DNA from: Artemisia argyi
Taxonomy: Eukaryota > Streptophyta > Magnoliopsida > Asterales > Asteraceae
Assembly: GCA_030686995.1 (NCBI GenBank)
Contig: CM060693.1
Location: 112,823,228-112,887,227 of the forward strand
DNA length: 64,000 bases
Direction: 5' to 3'
Below are positions 1-11,357 of the stretch, piece by piece. A program made the position numbers and the translations under genes. Numbering within the stretch: the first letter of the stretch is position 1; each line of letters starts with the position of its first letter. The notes under the pieces were generated by a model, which was not told the DNA's origin, did not search any database, and saw only the letters and a program-made list of their open reading frames with translations.

Positions 1-529
1 AGAGAATACTTTTGCATCTTTTTATCTATGAACCCATTTTAAATAGCTAGAAATAGATATCTGCTGAAAAAACTAATTTGGCTTACTGGTAGGATTTGCC
101 ACTTTAATTGTTGAGGTCACATGTTTGAAACTTGCTATAGGAAAAAGAAAAAAAATATATTCAATTTTTTGGATAGAATTTTGCTGGTACAACCAAGGGT
201 CTAACAAATTTGAAATAGCTCACATGCTTCCTTTTTTTTATCTTATGAAAATTTGTATCATTTCAGTAACCTAAAAATATATAAGATTTACATAGGTTGT
301 TTATTTGTTTTCTCAAATTTTGTTTCGTCTTCTTTTCACTTGTTTTCTCAAAGCTCATTTTCTCGATAGATCTCTTTAATGTTTATGGAAAAAATGGTTT
401 TCACATGGCCAACTAATGTTATTCTATAGCTTCAAACTGCTCGGTTGTATCATGTTTTAGTTATGGTATGGTTGTTATTGTTCATATCCCATGTTACGCT
501 GTGTTTGGTACTGTTCATACTTTATCTTT
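1..529. other. AT-rich spacer, nothing recognised
   Basis: AT-rich sequence with short homopolymers. I see no coding frame, terminal repeats or RNA gene here. Confidence 0.5.
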
Positions 530-712
530 TTCAAATCACATGTGATTTTTTTGTAAATCACATGTGATATTACATGTGTATGGCAAAAAAAATTATATCA
601 CATGTGATTATGCAGTCATTATTTCTTATCACAAATACTAGTAAACAATCACATGTGATTAATCTGAAATCACATGTGATTAATCTGAAAATCACATGTG
701 ATATAACATGTG

Positions 713-1062
713 TTATGATTTCAAACTTCTCTTCTATTCTTTCATAGAACTCCTGTAAAATTAGTAATATGTATTAGTTTTTTTAATCTATATTTAAAAT
801 CATATGTGATATTTTTTATTTTACAAAAACATATCATATATGATAATTCACATGTTTTTTCAAATCATTTGTAATATCATATATGATACTTGATTTTCTT
901 TTGTATTTTTATAGGTTTATCATATATGATAATTCACATGTTTTTTCAAATCATTTGTTATATCATATATGATACTTGATTTTCTTTTGTATTTTTTATA
1001 GGTTTATCATATATGATAATTCACATGTTTTTTCAAATCATTTGTTAAATCACATTTGATAC
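713..1062. repeat. Direct repeat copy 1 with 87-bp tandem units
   Basis: This block is repeated at 1677-2091 with an offset of 964 bp. It begins with about 45 bp copied from the start of the Ulp1-like exon and its splice acceptor (compare 1677-1720). It continues into tandem units of 87 bp, seen as ATCATATATGATAATTC at about 919 and 1006. The copy shows that the exon edge and intron array were duplicated together. Confidence 0.7.
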
Positions 1063-1247
1063 TTTTTTTTCCATATATGTGATAGTGAAAACATATCAGA
1101 TTAGAAGCATTTATTCAAGCCGTCTTTAGCCAAAGGCATTGACTGTGGCTAAGCCGCATGCATAACCTTCGGCTATAGCCGAAGGCTATGCTGCTATTTA
1201 TAACACAATCAATTTATATAGCAATCAAAATAGAAGGTAAATTTAAC

Positions 1248-1716
1248 CTCTATGGTTTCTGGTCTCTTTGGTGGCAATGGTTCATCGTACACATCATTTC
1301 CCTTGTATAAATTGAGACCTGTTTGCTCTTCATCTGGATCAAATTCTTCGTGATGATCAAGCTTCCCCAGGCATTCTTCCTTCATTTCCATCCCAATCCT
1401 CTTCCTCATTGCTTGCGTGTTCCAACTTCTCAGTGCTGGACGATGACGCATAACTTGAAATGCTGGAAAGTTTGTTGAGTCCAAGTACAACAGCTTTTTC
1501 ATACAAAAAATATATTTGTGTTAGATTGTAATATTTGTATAGTATTGAATCACATTTGATAAATGTATAGAAACATGTAGAACAACTTACACATAGGAAG
1601 GTTGCTGGCCCATAAAAGTAGTCACCTATCTTCACCTTTTCCCAATTCTGCTTACTTGTTTGTAAGCAATCCATTATTATGATTTCAAACTTCTCTTCTA
1701 TTCTTTCATAGAACTC
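1248..1716 (-). pseudogene. Ulp1-protease-like family, N-terminal fragment (2 exons)
   Basis: Two exons fit on the minus strand. The first runs 1716 to 1591, after an acceptor ending TTTTACAG and before a donor GTAAGT. The second runs 1493 to 1248, after an AAAAAG acceptor, and the two join in frame. The spliced peptide reads GPATFLC, then LLYLDST, then RPALRSWNTQAMRKRI. This GPxTFLxLLYLDST...RPxxxxW pattern is, from memory, the N-terminal conserved block of plant Ulp1-like (SUMO-protease-type C48) predicted proteins, many of them carried by Mutator-type elements. The downstream C48 catalytic domain is absent. The same block, more decayed, lies at 36960-37512. It is a fragment without a start or stop of its own. 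Confidence 0.55.
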
Positions 1717-2091
1717 CTGTAAAATTAGTAATATGTATTAGTTTTTTTAATCTATATTTAAAATCATATGTTATATTTTTTATTTTACAAAAACATTTGA
1801 AGTATCATATATGATAATTCACATGTTTTTTCAAATCATTTGTTATATCATATATGATACTTGATTTTCTTTTGTATTTTTTATAGGTTTATCATATATG
1901 ATAATTCACATGTTTTTTCAAATCATTTGTTATATCATATATGATACTTGATTTTCTTTTGTATTTTTTATAGGTTTATCATATATGATAATTCACATGT
2001 TTTTTCAAATCATTTGTTATATCATATATGATACTTGATTTTCTTTTTTATTTTTTATAGGTTTATCATATATGATAATTCACATGTTTTT
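1677..2091. repeat. Direct repeat copy 2 with 87-bp tandem units
   Basis: Second copy of the block at 713-1062, with more tandem units: ATCATATATGATAATTC at about 1804, 1891, 1978 and 2065, period 87 bp. The unit is rich in the palindrome ATCATATATGAT. On the minus strand it occupies the intron upstream of the Ulp1-like exon. Confidence 0.75.
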
Positions 2092-2605
2092 TTTATCACA
2101 TGTGATATAACTATGTTTGGTAATATTTTTTATATCACATGTGATTTTTCTGAAAATCATATGTGATTTTTTTGAAAATCACATGTGATATAACATGCGT
2201 CATGTTAAAAAATTTTATATCACATGTGATTATGCGTTGATTAAACAAAACACAAACACCTCTTAACTAGTAAAAATATCTTCAACGTTTCGCCATGTGA
2301 TATAACAGGTGATTAATTTGAAATCACATGTGATTAATCTGAAAATCACATGTGATATAACATATGTTTGGTAATATTTTTTATATTACATGTGATCATA
2401 CATTGATTATTTCTTATTACAAATACTAGTAAAAAATCATATGTGATTAATTTGAAAATCACATGTGATATAACATGTGTTTGGTAATATTTTTTATATC
2501 ACATGTGATAATCATGCATTGATTATTTCTTATTACAAATACTAGTAAAAAATCACATGTGATATAACATGCGTCATGGTAATCATTTTTATATCACATG
2601 TGATC

Positions 2606-3026
2606 ATGCATTGATTAAACGAAACACAAACATGTCTTAACTAGTAAAAACATCTTCTAACGTTTCACCATTTGATTCCAGGTTTTGGTTAACAAAAAGA
2701 AATACATAATATCATTTCCATATCTTACAAAGTAACACCAACTATAAGCCTTTCCAAAAAAAAAAAAAAAAAAAGTACCACGAACTATACAATATGCTAA
2801 TATGCACAAACCCTTGACAATTTAACAAGTTTGAAAGATTACTAAATCTTGCATCAAGCATAATATGTCGTCTATGTTTGTCGTGAGTGTATTTTTTATC
2901 CTCTAAGCCATATGCGTTCATATTGTCTTTGCGATGCTTGATTTTGTGCACTATGCGCGAGTAGTATCACATTCATAGATATGCAACTCAACTTATATAC
3001 TTGGTTTTCATCGACACTTGTTGCAG
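2606..3026. other. Spacer, no gene seen
   Basis: AT-rich spacer with an A(18) run near 2757. A frame of 69 codons on the minus strand ends in a poly-F stretch encoded by this run and has no recognisable domain. The end of this stretch (GTTGCAG at about 3020-3026) looks like a splice acceptor for the exon that follows. Confidence 0.5.
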
Positions 3027-3394
3027 CTAATTACGCCCAAAATTCTGCACCCATAGGTCTTTTAGCTGTCCCATTTCTTGCAGCCCATCCTCGATCCCCT
3101 GCAAATCTTACGAACAAACAAAAGATCAAAGAATTTTTCAGGACCACAAATGTTCATGTTCAGCATTTGAGCTTACAAAAGTTTCTAACTTGCCTTGGAC
3201 TTGAATGCTATCTCGATTGTCTACGAAGGAGAGTTTTAGAAGACCTAGTGACATTATCATTTGAAGATATGTCAGAACGTAGTATCCGACTGGATCATAG
3301 AGTGCAGATGAAAAATGGAATTAAATATCTGATGGACTTGCATAACAATCCTTTGTCTTTGCTCCGGCACCCAATGCTGCGCTATAATTTATAA
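3027..3394 (+). pseudogene. SAM-domain-like terminal exon
   Basis: An open frame of about 120 codons follows a good acceptor (TTGTTGCAG) and ends at TAA 3392-3394. Its second half, from LSLQKFLTCLGLECYL through LVTLSFEDM to MKNGIKYLM, fits the sterile alpha motif layout: helix 1 ...FL..LGL..YL..., a central ...L..L..EDL... and a last helix with K..I..I..L. SAM domains mediate protein-protein or RNA contacts. No upstream exons are recognisable, and the flanks are repeats, so it is either a captured or truncated last exon or the end of a gene whose other exons I cannot see. The family is inferred from pattern only. Confidence 0.42.
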
Positions 3395-5309
3395 ACCGTT
3401 AAATGTCATGAAAAATCTAAGTTTCTTGTTAAGTTGTCATGCTTCCTTGGACATTGAAGCACATGACTAACTGTAATTGTCTAAACGGCATATCAACACA
3501 AGTTAAATATTATATATTATATCTTTTATAAAAAAACAATAAAAGTTCAAAATAATAGTAGGCAACAAAGTCCATTGGGTTTGCAAAGAAAAAGAAAATA
3601 CGAGTTTACGAATGTACCACAACTTCATGAGTAGGCAAAATCCTCATCGTAGCCAATGTATACATACATATAGAATGTGATCTATTAAACTTGTGCATTT
3701 AAACTCTTTGCCACAATACGATTTTCTTTTTATCACAGTACCACCACTCCATCATTTCTCCATGCAAAACCTTAATTGTGCTTTTAAAGTATTATAGAGA
3801 AAAACTATATAATGCAAAACCTGATAACCCAACAAAATTAATACATGTTTTATATATCCACCATTTTATTGTTGTACTTCATCACCGCCAGTTTATTATT
3901 GTTGCTCAGTCAATCTTTTATATATTACATCAGTCATCAGATAAAGTTAACGCTTGGCTGCATTAAAATGTTTATATCATATTAACAGATATCACAATAG
4001 TTTTGTATGTTTTATCACATGTGATATACTATAACAAAAAGCGCATCTCTACTTGATTACCTTCTAAGCCGTTAAAAATGAGATTATAATCTTATCAGTA
4101 TTATTTTAATAAGCACTTTGGATAAGCTAAGACAAACACCCCCTACGGGGGTGTTTGTTTTACCTTATTTCATGGCTTATAACCTAAAATAAACTCGCTC
4201 TAGCTTCAATTACGCTAACCGAATCTAGAACACATGACAGAATCTCTTATCGATCTAAATAAACACCAAACTCGTCATCTCGTCTACGATCTCAGTTCAA
4301 TCTCAGTTTACATCTAACACAAGCATCTCAAACAATTAAACCACATAATAAGCTAAGTTTTAAGCACATTTCTGTACTCTAAGATCACACAGTTCAAAAT
4401 AACCTAAAATTACACAAATCAAAACCTCTATTTCAATAAGCAGGTAACTCGTCCTCTCGACTATTCAAAAATGAGCTTCCTACATCTTCTTCAATCAGAA
4501 TCTCGAATACATCAAATCACAACATCTTATATAACCTAACCTACACAATTCAAATCAATGAAGATGTATCATTATACCTTTAACCACTTTTTTCGCCGGT
4601 TGTTTAAGCAATTTTTTGATCGGAAGTTCGTCGGAACCGTCGTTTGTGCCGTATTTTTTAGTATATCATCATTATTATTTACAGTTGTTGTGATTTTACG
4701 GTTGAATTAGTAGATTTAGTATTTGTTTTGCGGTTGATATGATAGATTTTGATCGGTTTTTGCTATGTGAGTACTGTGTATTTTTAGTGTGTGTTTGGTG
4801 AGAGAGTGATAATGAATGGAAATGAGAGGGACGGGCTTTGTGTGAGATTGTTAGTTTACGAAATTGCCCTTCCGTTTATTATTTGATTTAATCTTGAGTG
4901 TTGATTATTTTGAGATGAAGGGTGGGGATGTGTCCCTTGGTATGTGAGCATTGTTTGGTTTGCAAAATAACTCCACTCAATAACATTTAGTTAGGTAGAT
5001 AAACAATTTTGGTATCGAATCACTTTATGTTTTTTTGCTTATTTTTAAGCAGAAAACATTTTTTTCGTAAGCAAGTAAGAACTGCTTATTTGATTTTTAA
5101 TTTAACTTAGTTTAGACTACCATATTCGACCCAAATTTTTTTAATAAATGCATAAATTTAATATATTTATGAAATTGTTATTTGTTATTGTGTCTTTTAC
5201 GAAAAAAGAACATTCAAACATTGTCTCTAAAAGTACTGTGTTTTTAGTAGAAGAAATAAAAAAGCAATCCAGACACCCTCTAAATAGACCATTTTTACTT
5301 GAATTATTA
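3395..5309. other. Intergenic stretch with a strong palindrome
   Basis: About 1.9 kb without a recognised gene. It holds a lone TCACATGTGA at about 4016, the perfect palindrome at 4132-4158, and GC-richer sequence at 4560-4850 that could be a 5' untranslated region or promoter of something lost. I cannot support a gene here. Confidence 0.4.
4132..4158. repeat. 27-nt perfect inverted repeat (MITE ends?)
   Basis: The arms ACAAACACCCCC and GGGGGTGTTTGT are perfectly complementary and separated only by TAC. GGGGGTGTTTG is the kind of sequence often seen at the termini of small plant DNA transposons. Two element ends meeting head to head is the simplest reading. I found no convincing partner ends nearby. 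Confidence 0.45.
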
Positions 5310-5326
5310 TTTTTTTGAACGGCTAT

Positions 5327-5331
<5 letters not shown>

Positions 5332-5367
<36 letters not shown>
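5332..5367. repeat. A(36) homopolymer in LINE 3' end
   Basis: A run of about 36 A on the plus strand (poly-T on the LINE sense strand). It lies inside the LINE 3' untranslated region, 15-20 bp before the real short poly(A) tail. It is therefore an expanded internal T-tract, not the tail. Confidence 0.85.
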
Positions 5368-5368
<1 letters not shown>

Positions 5369-5394
5369 AAACAAAACTAGCAAGAAGCTAGCAA

Positions 5395-8300
5395 TTACAA
5401 AGAGACAAGATGAGGGTTTTTAAGCCAGTCATCCAAACTAAACGAGGCTTTACATCTATATCGAGACCAAATGAAAGACTTAGAAACTACATCTTCAAAT
5501 AACAACGCCTTCAATGGAACCTTTGACTCAAAAATGATCTTATTACGATACAACCATAAAAGCCACCACATTACATAAAAGACACCTTCAAGAATCTGCT
5601 TATGCTTGGCCGGGAGATGCAGATTCACAAGCCAATTCTTCCAATCTTCATATGTTGAGCACTCAATGAATGAAATATCCCACCAGTGAGTAATTTTATT
5701 CGCAATATGTCGAACCAAGCTACATGTAAAGAACAAATGATCGACAGACTCCGCCCCATTCACACATATCGGACACATAATAGATTCGATGTCAATCCCG
5801 CGTAAATCTTGTCGGAAGCAAATCAGTCTTAATTTTCCAAGCATTCACATTCACCTTAATAGGAACAGATTTTATCCATCTCGTCTTGGTTGTAACCTCA
5901 GGAAGTCTTTTATCATCAATCACCTTCCTTATAGAAGCAACAGAGAACTCGTCGGAGCCTTCCAAAGACCACGTCCATCTGTCAGACATCGGTGCTAATG
6001 TAACATCATAGACTTGACTTGATAAAGCTTCATATTTAACCTGTTCAGCCCCACCCCGTGGTTTACGGTGGAATGAAGAATCCAAACTAGTATGAGCCAA
6101 TTTCGAACCAACAGTTACCAATTTACAAGTTTCAAGAGCGTATATACGTGGGTAAAGCTCTTTAAGCACATGATCTTCGATCCACTTATCCACCCAGAAT
6201 GCAACCTTATCTCCATTACCCAGCTTAAAGCGCATAAAATCAAAAATATCAATACCGTGTTTTTTCAAAACATTAATTTCGTTCACTATAGTCATCCAAC
6301 AAGACTGAGTTCCAGCTTTCACATGCCTCCCCACTCCCCCGTCATCCCCATGAATCGCCTTAATAACCCTCGCCCATAGAGATGTGTTATGGTTATAAAA
6401 TCTCCACACCCATTTACACATTAAGCCTCTATTCAAGGCATATAGACTTGAAGCGCCAAGACCCACTTTCTCTTTAGAAGCCAACACATTATTCTATTTA
6501 ACCAATGTCGATTTTTTACTCTTAAGCTCATGTCCATTAAAAAAATGCTCCGGATAGACTCTAGCACGCGTAGCACGCTCAAGGGAGCTCTAAAGATGGA
6601 CATGTGAAATATAGGCATCGATCCTAAGCCCAATTTAAGGAGGGTCAGTCTACCTTCAACCAAAAGCGATTTCATTTTCCATTTTGATAAACGATTCTTC
6701 ACCTTTTCTACGACCTCGTTCCACATTCTAACCCGAGACATAGATCCTCCCACAATTGTTCCTAGATAAGAAAAAGGACTTTTAAGAATGAGGCAACCAA
6801 GTTTAGTTGCTGCACACTTAACCTTATCACTCTCCACAAAAACTCCCATTAAATTACTTTTACTCATGTTAATTCGCAGCCCTGAAGCACTATAAAAACA
6901 TTCCAACATACTTACTAAGGTATTAATATTCCCATCACACCATTGCCCAATAAAGATCGCATCCGCATAGAACATATGAGAAATAGTCAGCAAGGAACTT
7001 AACTTAAGACCTTTAAACAAATCGGCATCAACTACACGTTGAAACGATAAGTGAAGGCTTTCCATAATTAATAGAAACAAAAACGGAGATAAAGGATCAC
7101 CTTGCTTAAGACATTTGAAGAATTGAAATTCCTCTGTAGGACTTCCATTAATAATAATCGACCCTCTCGAAGATTTGAGACAACTTTGGATCCAATTACA
7201 CCACTTATCCCCGAAACCAAACTTTTTCAAAATGTCATTTAAAAAATCCCAACGAACCGAGTCATAAGCTTTCTCAAAGTCTACCTTAAAAATAATGGAT
7301 TATTTCTTTTTCAGCTTGCTACATTGAAGCACTTCGTTAAGGATAAACGCGCCATCTAAAATCTGCTTATCCGCAATAAAAGCTGATTGCACCTCATCAA
7401 CAATATCACCCAAGACACCAACAAGACGGTTAGCCAGAATTTTTGCAATGATCTTATACATACTTCCAGTAAGAGTAATTGGTCTAAAGTCTTTTACCAA
7501 ATTAGCATCCGGAATTTTCGGGATCAAAGCAATAAATGATGAGTTACAACCTTTAGGGACTTTCCCATTTGTAAAGAATTGTTGAACAGCTTCAAACACA
7601 TCATTTTCAATAAGCTTCCAGAAATGTCAATAAAAACTAAACGAGAAACCATCTGGACCGGGAGATTTATCAATCCCACAATCCCAAACCGCTTTCTTTA
7701 TCTCCTCTTTAGACACCTCTCGCTCCAATTCTATCCGTTGATCACCAGATAATGATTTCGGGTACGTCATATCAATATGAGCTCGATGAACAACAAGCTT
7801 GTCAAATCTTCTACCAAAATGTTGAAAAAATTCCCGTTTCATATGTCCGGCCTTTCAGTCCACACTCCATCCACCATAATGCCCCTAATGTTAAGTTGAC
7901 TTCGTTTTTTATTCAGCACAACATGAAAGAAACTAGAATTTTCGTCGCCTTCAATGGACCACTTAACCCTAGCTTTTTGAGCCATTTCCTACGACTGTAA
8001 TTTATCAATAGATTGAAGATTTTTCACCACCTCCATTCTTTTGTTCACAATCTCAGGAGTACCTTCTCCTTTGTCAATCCTCGCGTCCAAAGCCTCTAAA
8101 TCTTCTTTGTATTTAGTTGCTACATTTTTCATATTATTCATATTCCTTTTATTCCACTCCCTGATCCTCATTTTAAGATATTTTAGCTTCTTCATCATAT
8201 TAATCATTGCATTAGAATAGTCACAGGGGGCCTCATTCCATGTATCTTCTACGAATTTATTAAAGCCTTCCATTTCAGTCCAATAGTGAAAATATCGAAA

Positions 8301-9509
8301 AGGCGTCGGCCCGTAATCGAAATGCGATTCACAAAGTAAAATAGGTCTATGATCTGAAAGATATCGATCCAATGTAACCGCTGTAATATACGGGCATGAG
8401 ATTATTAAATTATCAGAAACTAAGAACCTATCAAGTTTACTCATCTTTGTAGCCGATTTATGACACCACGTAAACGAACTGCCACCCAAAGGAACCTCCT
8501 CCAAACCCACATTAGCAATGAACGAATTGAACATACTCGCGCCTTGAACATTAAACACCGAGCTAAACCTATCGGATCTAAAGCGAACCTCATTAAAATC
8601 ACCCATAATCACCACCTCACCTTTCCATTTAGTGCTCTCGTATGTCAGATAATCCCACAGAATCTGTTTATCCCTAGGATCTTGTGGAGCATACACCGTA
8701 ACAATAAGCATATCATTACCTGTTTTCATCCACACCCCCGTAACATAATAAAAGAATCTGAAACTGTTACACTTGTTTTACGATAAGAACTGGGATCCCA
8801 AACACACAAAATACCTCCAGAGTTACCAACAGAATCACTATGAACCAATGTTGCAAAAATCGGCCGAATCGGCCGATTAATCGCTAATCGGTGATGCACC
8901 TTGTCGATTTTCGAAAATCGGTAAAAAAATCGGCCTAGGAAAAAAAATCAGAAAAAATCGGCCAAAAATAGGCCGAATCGGTCAAAAATCGGCCGAATCG
9001 GCAAAAAATGGGCCGAATCGGCCAAAAATTGCCCGAATCGGTCAATTTAAAAAAAATAGAAATTTAGGCATTTTACTTAATTTGGGGATCGTTTATTTCA
9101 CTTATAACGTACAATGGGCCTCATAATCAGAATTGAAGCCTTTTATTGAGGTTTGTAAACATAGAAGGCTTGGAATCAGTTAAGATATTTAGTTTGCTCT
9201 CCAGAAATTCCCAAAACATGCAGGAAATGCCAAACCGATTAATCACCGATTAATCACCGCCTTGACCGATTACAGGCTGCAGGGTGGTCGACCGCCCGAC
9301 TACCGATTCACGATTTTTGCAACATTAGTATGAACATAGTCGAAAGTATAATTTCCCCAACACATCTTCACTCTAGAAATCTCCATGTTCTCCATTTTTG
9401 TCTCTTGTAACGCCAGAAAATTCACCTTGTTTTTGACACATAGCTCCTTTACCCAGTCTTTCTTAGCCTTCTAGGCAAGGTCTTGGATATTCAACGACAA
9501 AAAATTCAT
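5395..9509 (-). pseudogene. LINE ORF2: endonuclease-RT-zf-RVT
   Basis: The start ATG at 9509 opens MNFLSLNIQ. Domains in order: an AP-like endonuclease (LQETK, MGDFNEV and SDHRPIL motifs, about 9509-8000), reverse transcriptase (GPDGFSF, FRPITL, KVDFEKAYDS, QGDPLSPFLFLL, about 7700-6500) and the C-terminal zinc-binding zf-RVT domain (CPIC...HLFFTC near 5780-5725). It nicks target DNA and copies the element RNA in intact relatives. Damage: stops at 9471-9473, 7984-7986, 7627-7629 and 7300-7302; frameshifts near 8741, 7845, 6480 and 5830; and a hAT-like MITE at 8846-9327. The catalytic motif reads FYADAIF, one aspartate short of the usual FYADDAIF. Confidence 0.88.
8846..9327. mobile_element. 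hAT-like MITE inside LINE endonuclease
   Basis: The ends CAATGTTGCAAAAATCG and CGATTTTTGCAACATTA are inverted repeats. The flanks (CTATGAAC left, GTATGAAC right) form an 8-bp target duplication with one mismatch, as expected for hAT. Removing the element restores continuous endonuclease reading (FDYVH to DSVGNSGG). The interior carries repeated CGGCCGAATCGG and CAAAAATCGG units and has no coding capacity. The length is about 482 bp. Confidence 0.8.
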
Positions 9510-9544
9510 CGATAAAACTCCTTCACTCCTTGAGACTCAATTAT

Positions 9545-11184
9545 CTATGTCATGTTGGAAATACATCCATCCATTATATAACCCATTGTTTGCCCTACTT
9601 TCACTAATTCATCTATAAGATTCAGAATAGAACCGCCTGTACGTGAGGGCCTCGACTTCTTGAAGTGCCCTGAGCACACCGATTCAGATATATCCTCCTT
9701 TGATCCCTTATTAGAACCTTCGCCATTGTGAACAGAATTACCCTCTGCCATACTATACTCATGTATCTTGTCACTATTATCGTTCCTAACATCTCCCACA
9801 TTCATGTTACACCCATCAGTACCTTCGTTTGGTGTAAAGCCAGCGGGTACTTTAAACTTTAATCTGGTTTATTATCATTACCGGCATATTCTTTCTTCTG
9901 TTTAAGCAGCTTGTGAATACCAAATGGATCCTCAGAGTGATTCTCCTGTTTACCCTTAGATTCCTCCGCCTTTTTTTTTTGTCTTTCTGCCCACTCTCCT
10001 CAACCACTGTTTTCGGGACTTCTTCCACATCACTATCATCTCCACAGGTATCCAAATCATTAATTTGAGGACTCCTGTCCTTTGAACCATCATCAGATTG
10101 GTCTTCATCATCTGGCTCTTCCACAAAATCTGGGGCCCATCCAGGAACTTCTTTGGCTCGAATGCAAAATACCTTACCCCTAAAAATAATTTTAAAAGAC
10201 TCAATAATATTCATTCCAATCTTTGTGGAAACACATAGTCTTTTCGAATGAAAACATCTATCATCCTGGTCGTCAATATCTAGTAATTCTCCCCATTTAG
10301 ACGCAATACGTTTGAATGTATTACCCGACCACAGTTTGATTGGGACACCTTCGATCTCCACCCAAACAATTCTTCCTTCGTTAGTAAAGTCAGTGGATGC
10401 TTGAATAAGCTGAGAAAACCACGACCCGACACCCACATTGTCATAGAACATTTTCTTTGATTTACCTGAACCAAATTCCATCAATACCCACAATTCCCCC
10501 ATATACTGCAGTTTGATATCAACAAATCCTTCATTCATTAATACAGTCTTTAGATTACATAGTGAAGCGAATTGTTTCACCCTACCCAACAAGGAATTAG
10601 ACAAATCCTTTGAATACAAACATTCATCGTCCAAAACAATTGCTGGTTTATTTTCACTCTCCCTGATCCCATCTTGGTTCATGCCTTTCACCACCTGGAC
10701 GTATGAATTTCCCACTCCCGTGTCCCCATTGGTATTCTTAAACCTAGATGTATTGCTTCGATGAACCTCAGCATCATTCTTCACATGCGTATTGTTAGCA
10801 TTCATAGGTGTTCTTTGGTATCTAGCAATATTAGCATGGAAACGGTCTACCCAAATCGTACATAAGTTATTCACCAACCTTTCCACATTAAAAACATTAA
10901 TGAATCGGACAAATCTAAACCGTTTACATGCTTTCGACCTCTTATTTTGGGATAAAAACGTCTACGACATGCCCATACGTTTTACATGAATGAAACAAGT
11001 CCTTGGAAGAAAAAGTGTCAAGGAAATTTGTGACAAATATAGATGTAGATATCTTAGAAACATCATCCTCCTTGGATCTATAGCTACCCATAGAACCAAT
11101 AGGTTTAGAGATGTTGTCCTTACTCTTCCGAAAGGTCCAGGTCCAGCCATCTTTGTCGGTGTTGTGTGATAGTCTGCCCATCAT
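9545..11184 (-). pseudogene. LINE ORF1: RRM plus DUF4283-like protein
   Basis: The ATG at 11184 opens a frame with an RNA-recognition motif (IFVTNF as RNP2 near 11040; KRFRFVRF as RNP1 near 10925). A DUF4283-like block follows (LLGRVKQFASLCNLKTV ... VWVEIEGVPIKLW, about 10600-10300), then an acidic linker and a basic K/R run. The C-terminal part ends at TAG 9545. In relatives ORF1 binds element RNA in the particle. Frameshifts are evident near 10945 (before KRSKACKRF), at the T-tract near 9970-9980 and near 9860. It lies directly upstream of ORF2, with 35 bp between. Confidence 0.82.
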
Positions 11185-11352
11185 GAAATTGAATCAGAGC
11201 TCCGAAATTGAATCAATTAATTTTGTGAAATTGATGTGGGGGATTTGTTTAGGAAATGTTTAATTGTTTTTCCCCCTATGTGTAATTGTAATTTGGGATT
11301 TGATTTGGGTTGATTTTGCCTCGATTAAGATTTAGGGTTCATAGTGGAATTG

Positions 11353-11357
11353 CTACT
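11353..11357. repeat. Target-site duplication CTACT, left copy
   Basis: The 5-bp CTACT directly before the left LTR equals the CTACT at 19683-19687 directly after the right LTR. This is the duplication made by integrase on insertion. Confidence 0.85.

Larger units (their letters stand above)
530..2605. repeat. Cluster of TCACATGTGA palindromes
   Basis: By eye I count about sixteen perfect copies of the 10-bp palindrome TCACATGTGA, usually within ATCACATGTGAT, in two groups (about 530-700 and 2095-2605). One more lies at about 4016. Variant palindromes ATCATATATGAT fill the space between. Phrases such as GGTAATATTTTTTATATCAC and ACTAGTAAAAAATCAC recur with them, so this is a dispersed short repeat family rather than a simple microsatellite. 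CACATGTG contains a CANNTG E-box core. Any role as a binding-site array is inference. Confidence 0.75.
5310..11352 (-). mobile_element. L1-type LINE retrotransposon, degenerate
   Basis: A nearly complete non-LTR retrotransposon lies on the minus strand. ORF1 (RRM plus DUF4283-like) is at 11184-9545. After 35 bp comes ORF2 (endonuclease, reverse transcriptase, zf-RVT) at 9509-5395. The 3' untranslated end contains GCTAGCTTCTTGCTAG, a homopolymer (5332-5367) and finishes GCCGTTCAAAAAAA, a short poly(A) tail at 5316-5310. The 5' limit is uncertain: the sequence up to 11352 is uninterrupted, and an LTR element was then inserted at 11358. Many stops and frameshifts plus a MITE insertion show it is dead. 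I could not find a target-site duplication. Confidence 0.85.

Noticed and set aside
4560..4860. Possible first exon or promoter of a host gene
   Set aside because: The GC-richer stretch has no open frame with a recognisable motif, no clear TATA or splice context and no downstream exon.
7752..8786. Plus-strand frames across the LINE (7752-8000, 8460-8786, and others)
   Set aside because: They are shadows of the minus-strand LINE ORFs, which carry recognisable domains.
5310..11352. Target-site duplication of the LINE
   Set aside because: I compared the sequence after the poly(A) tail (left of 5310) with the region 11190-11352 and beyond 19683 and found no convincing match; the 5' end remains undefined.
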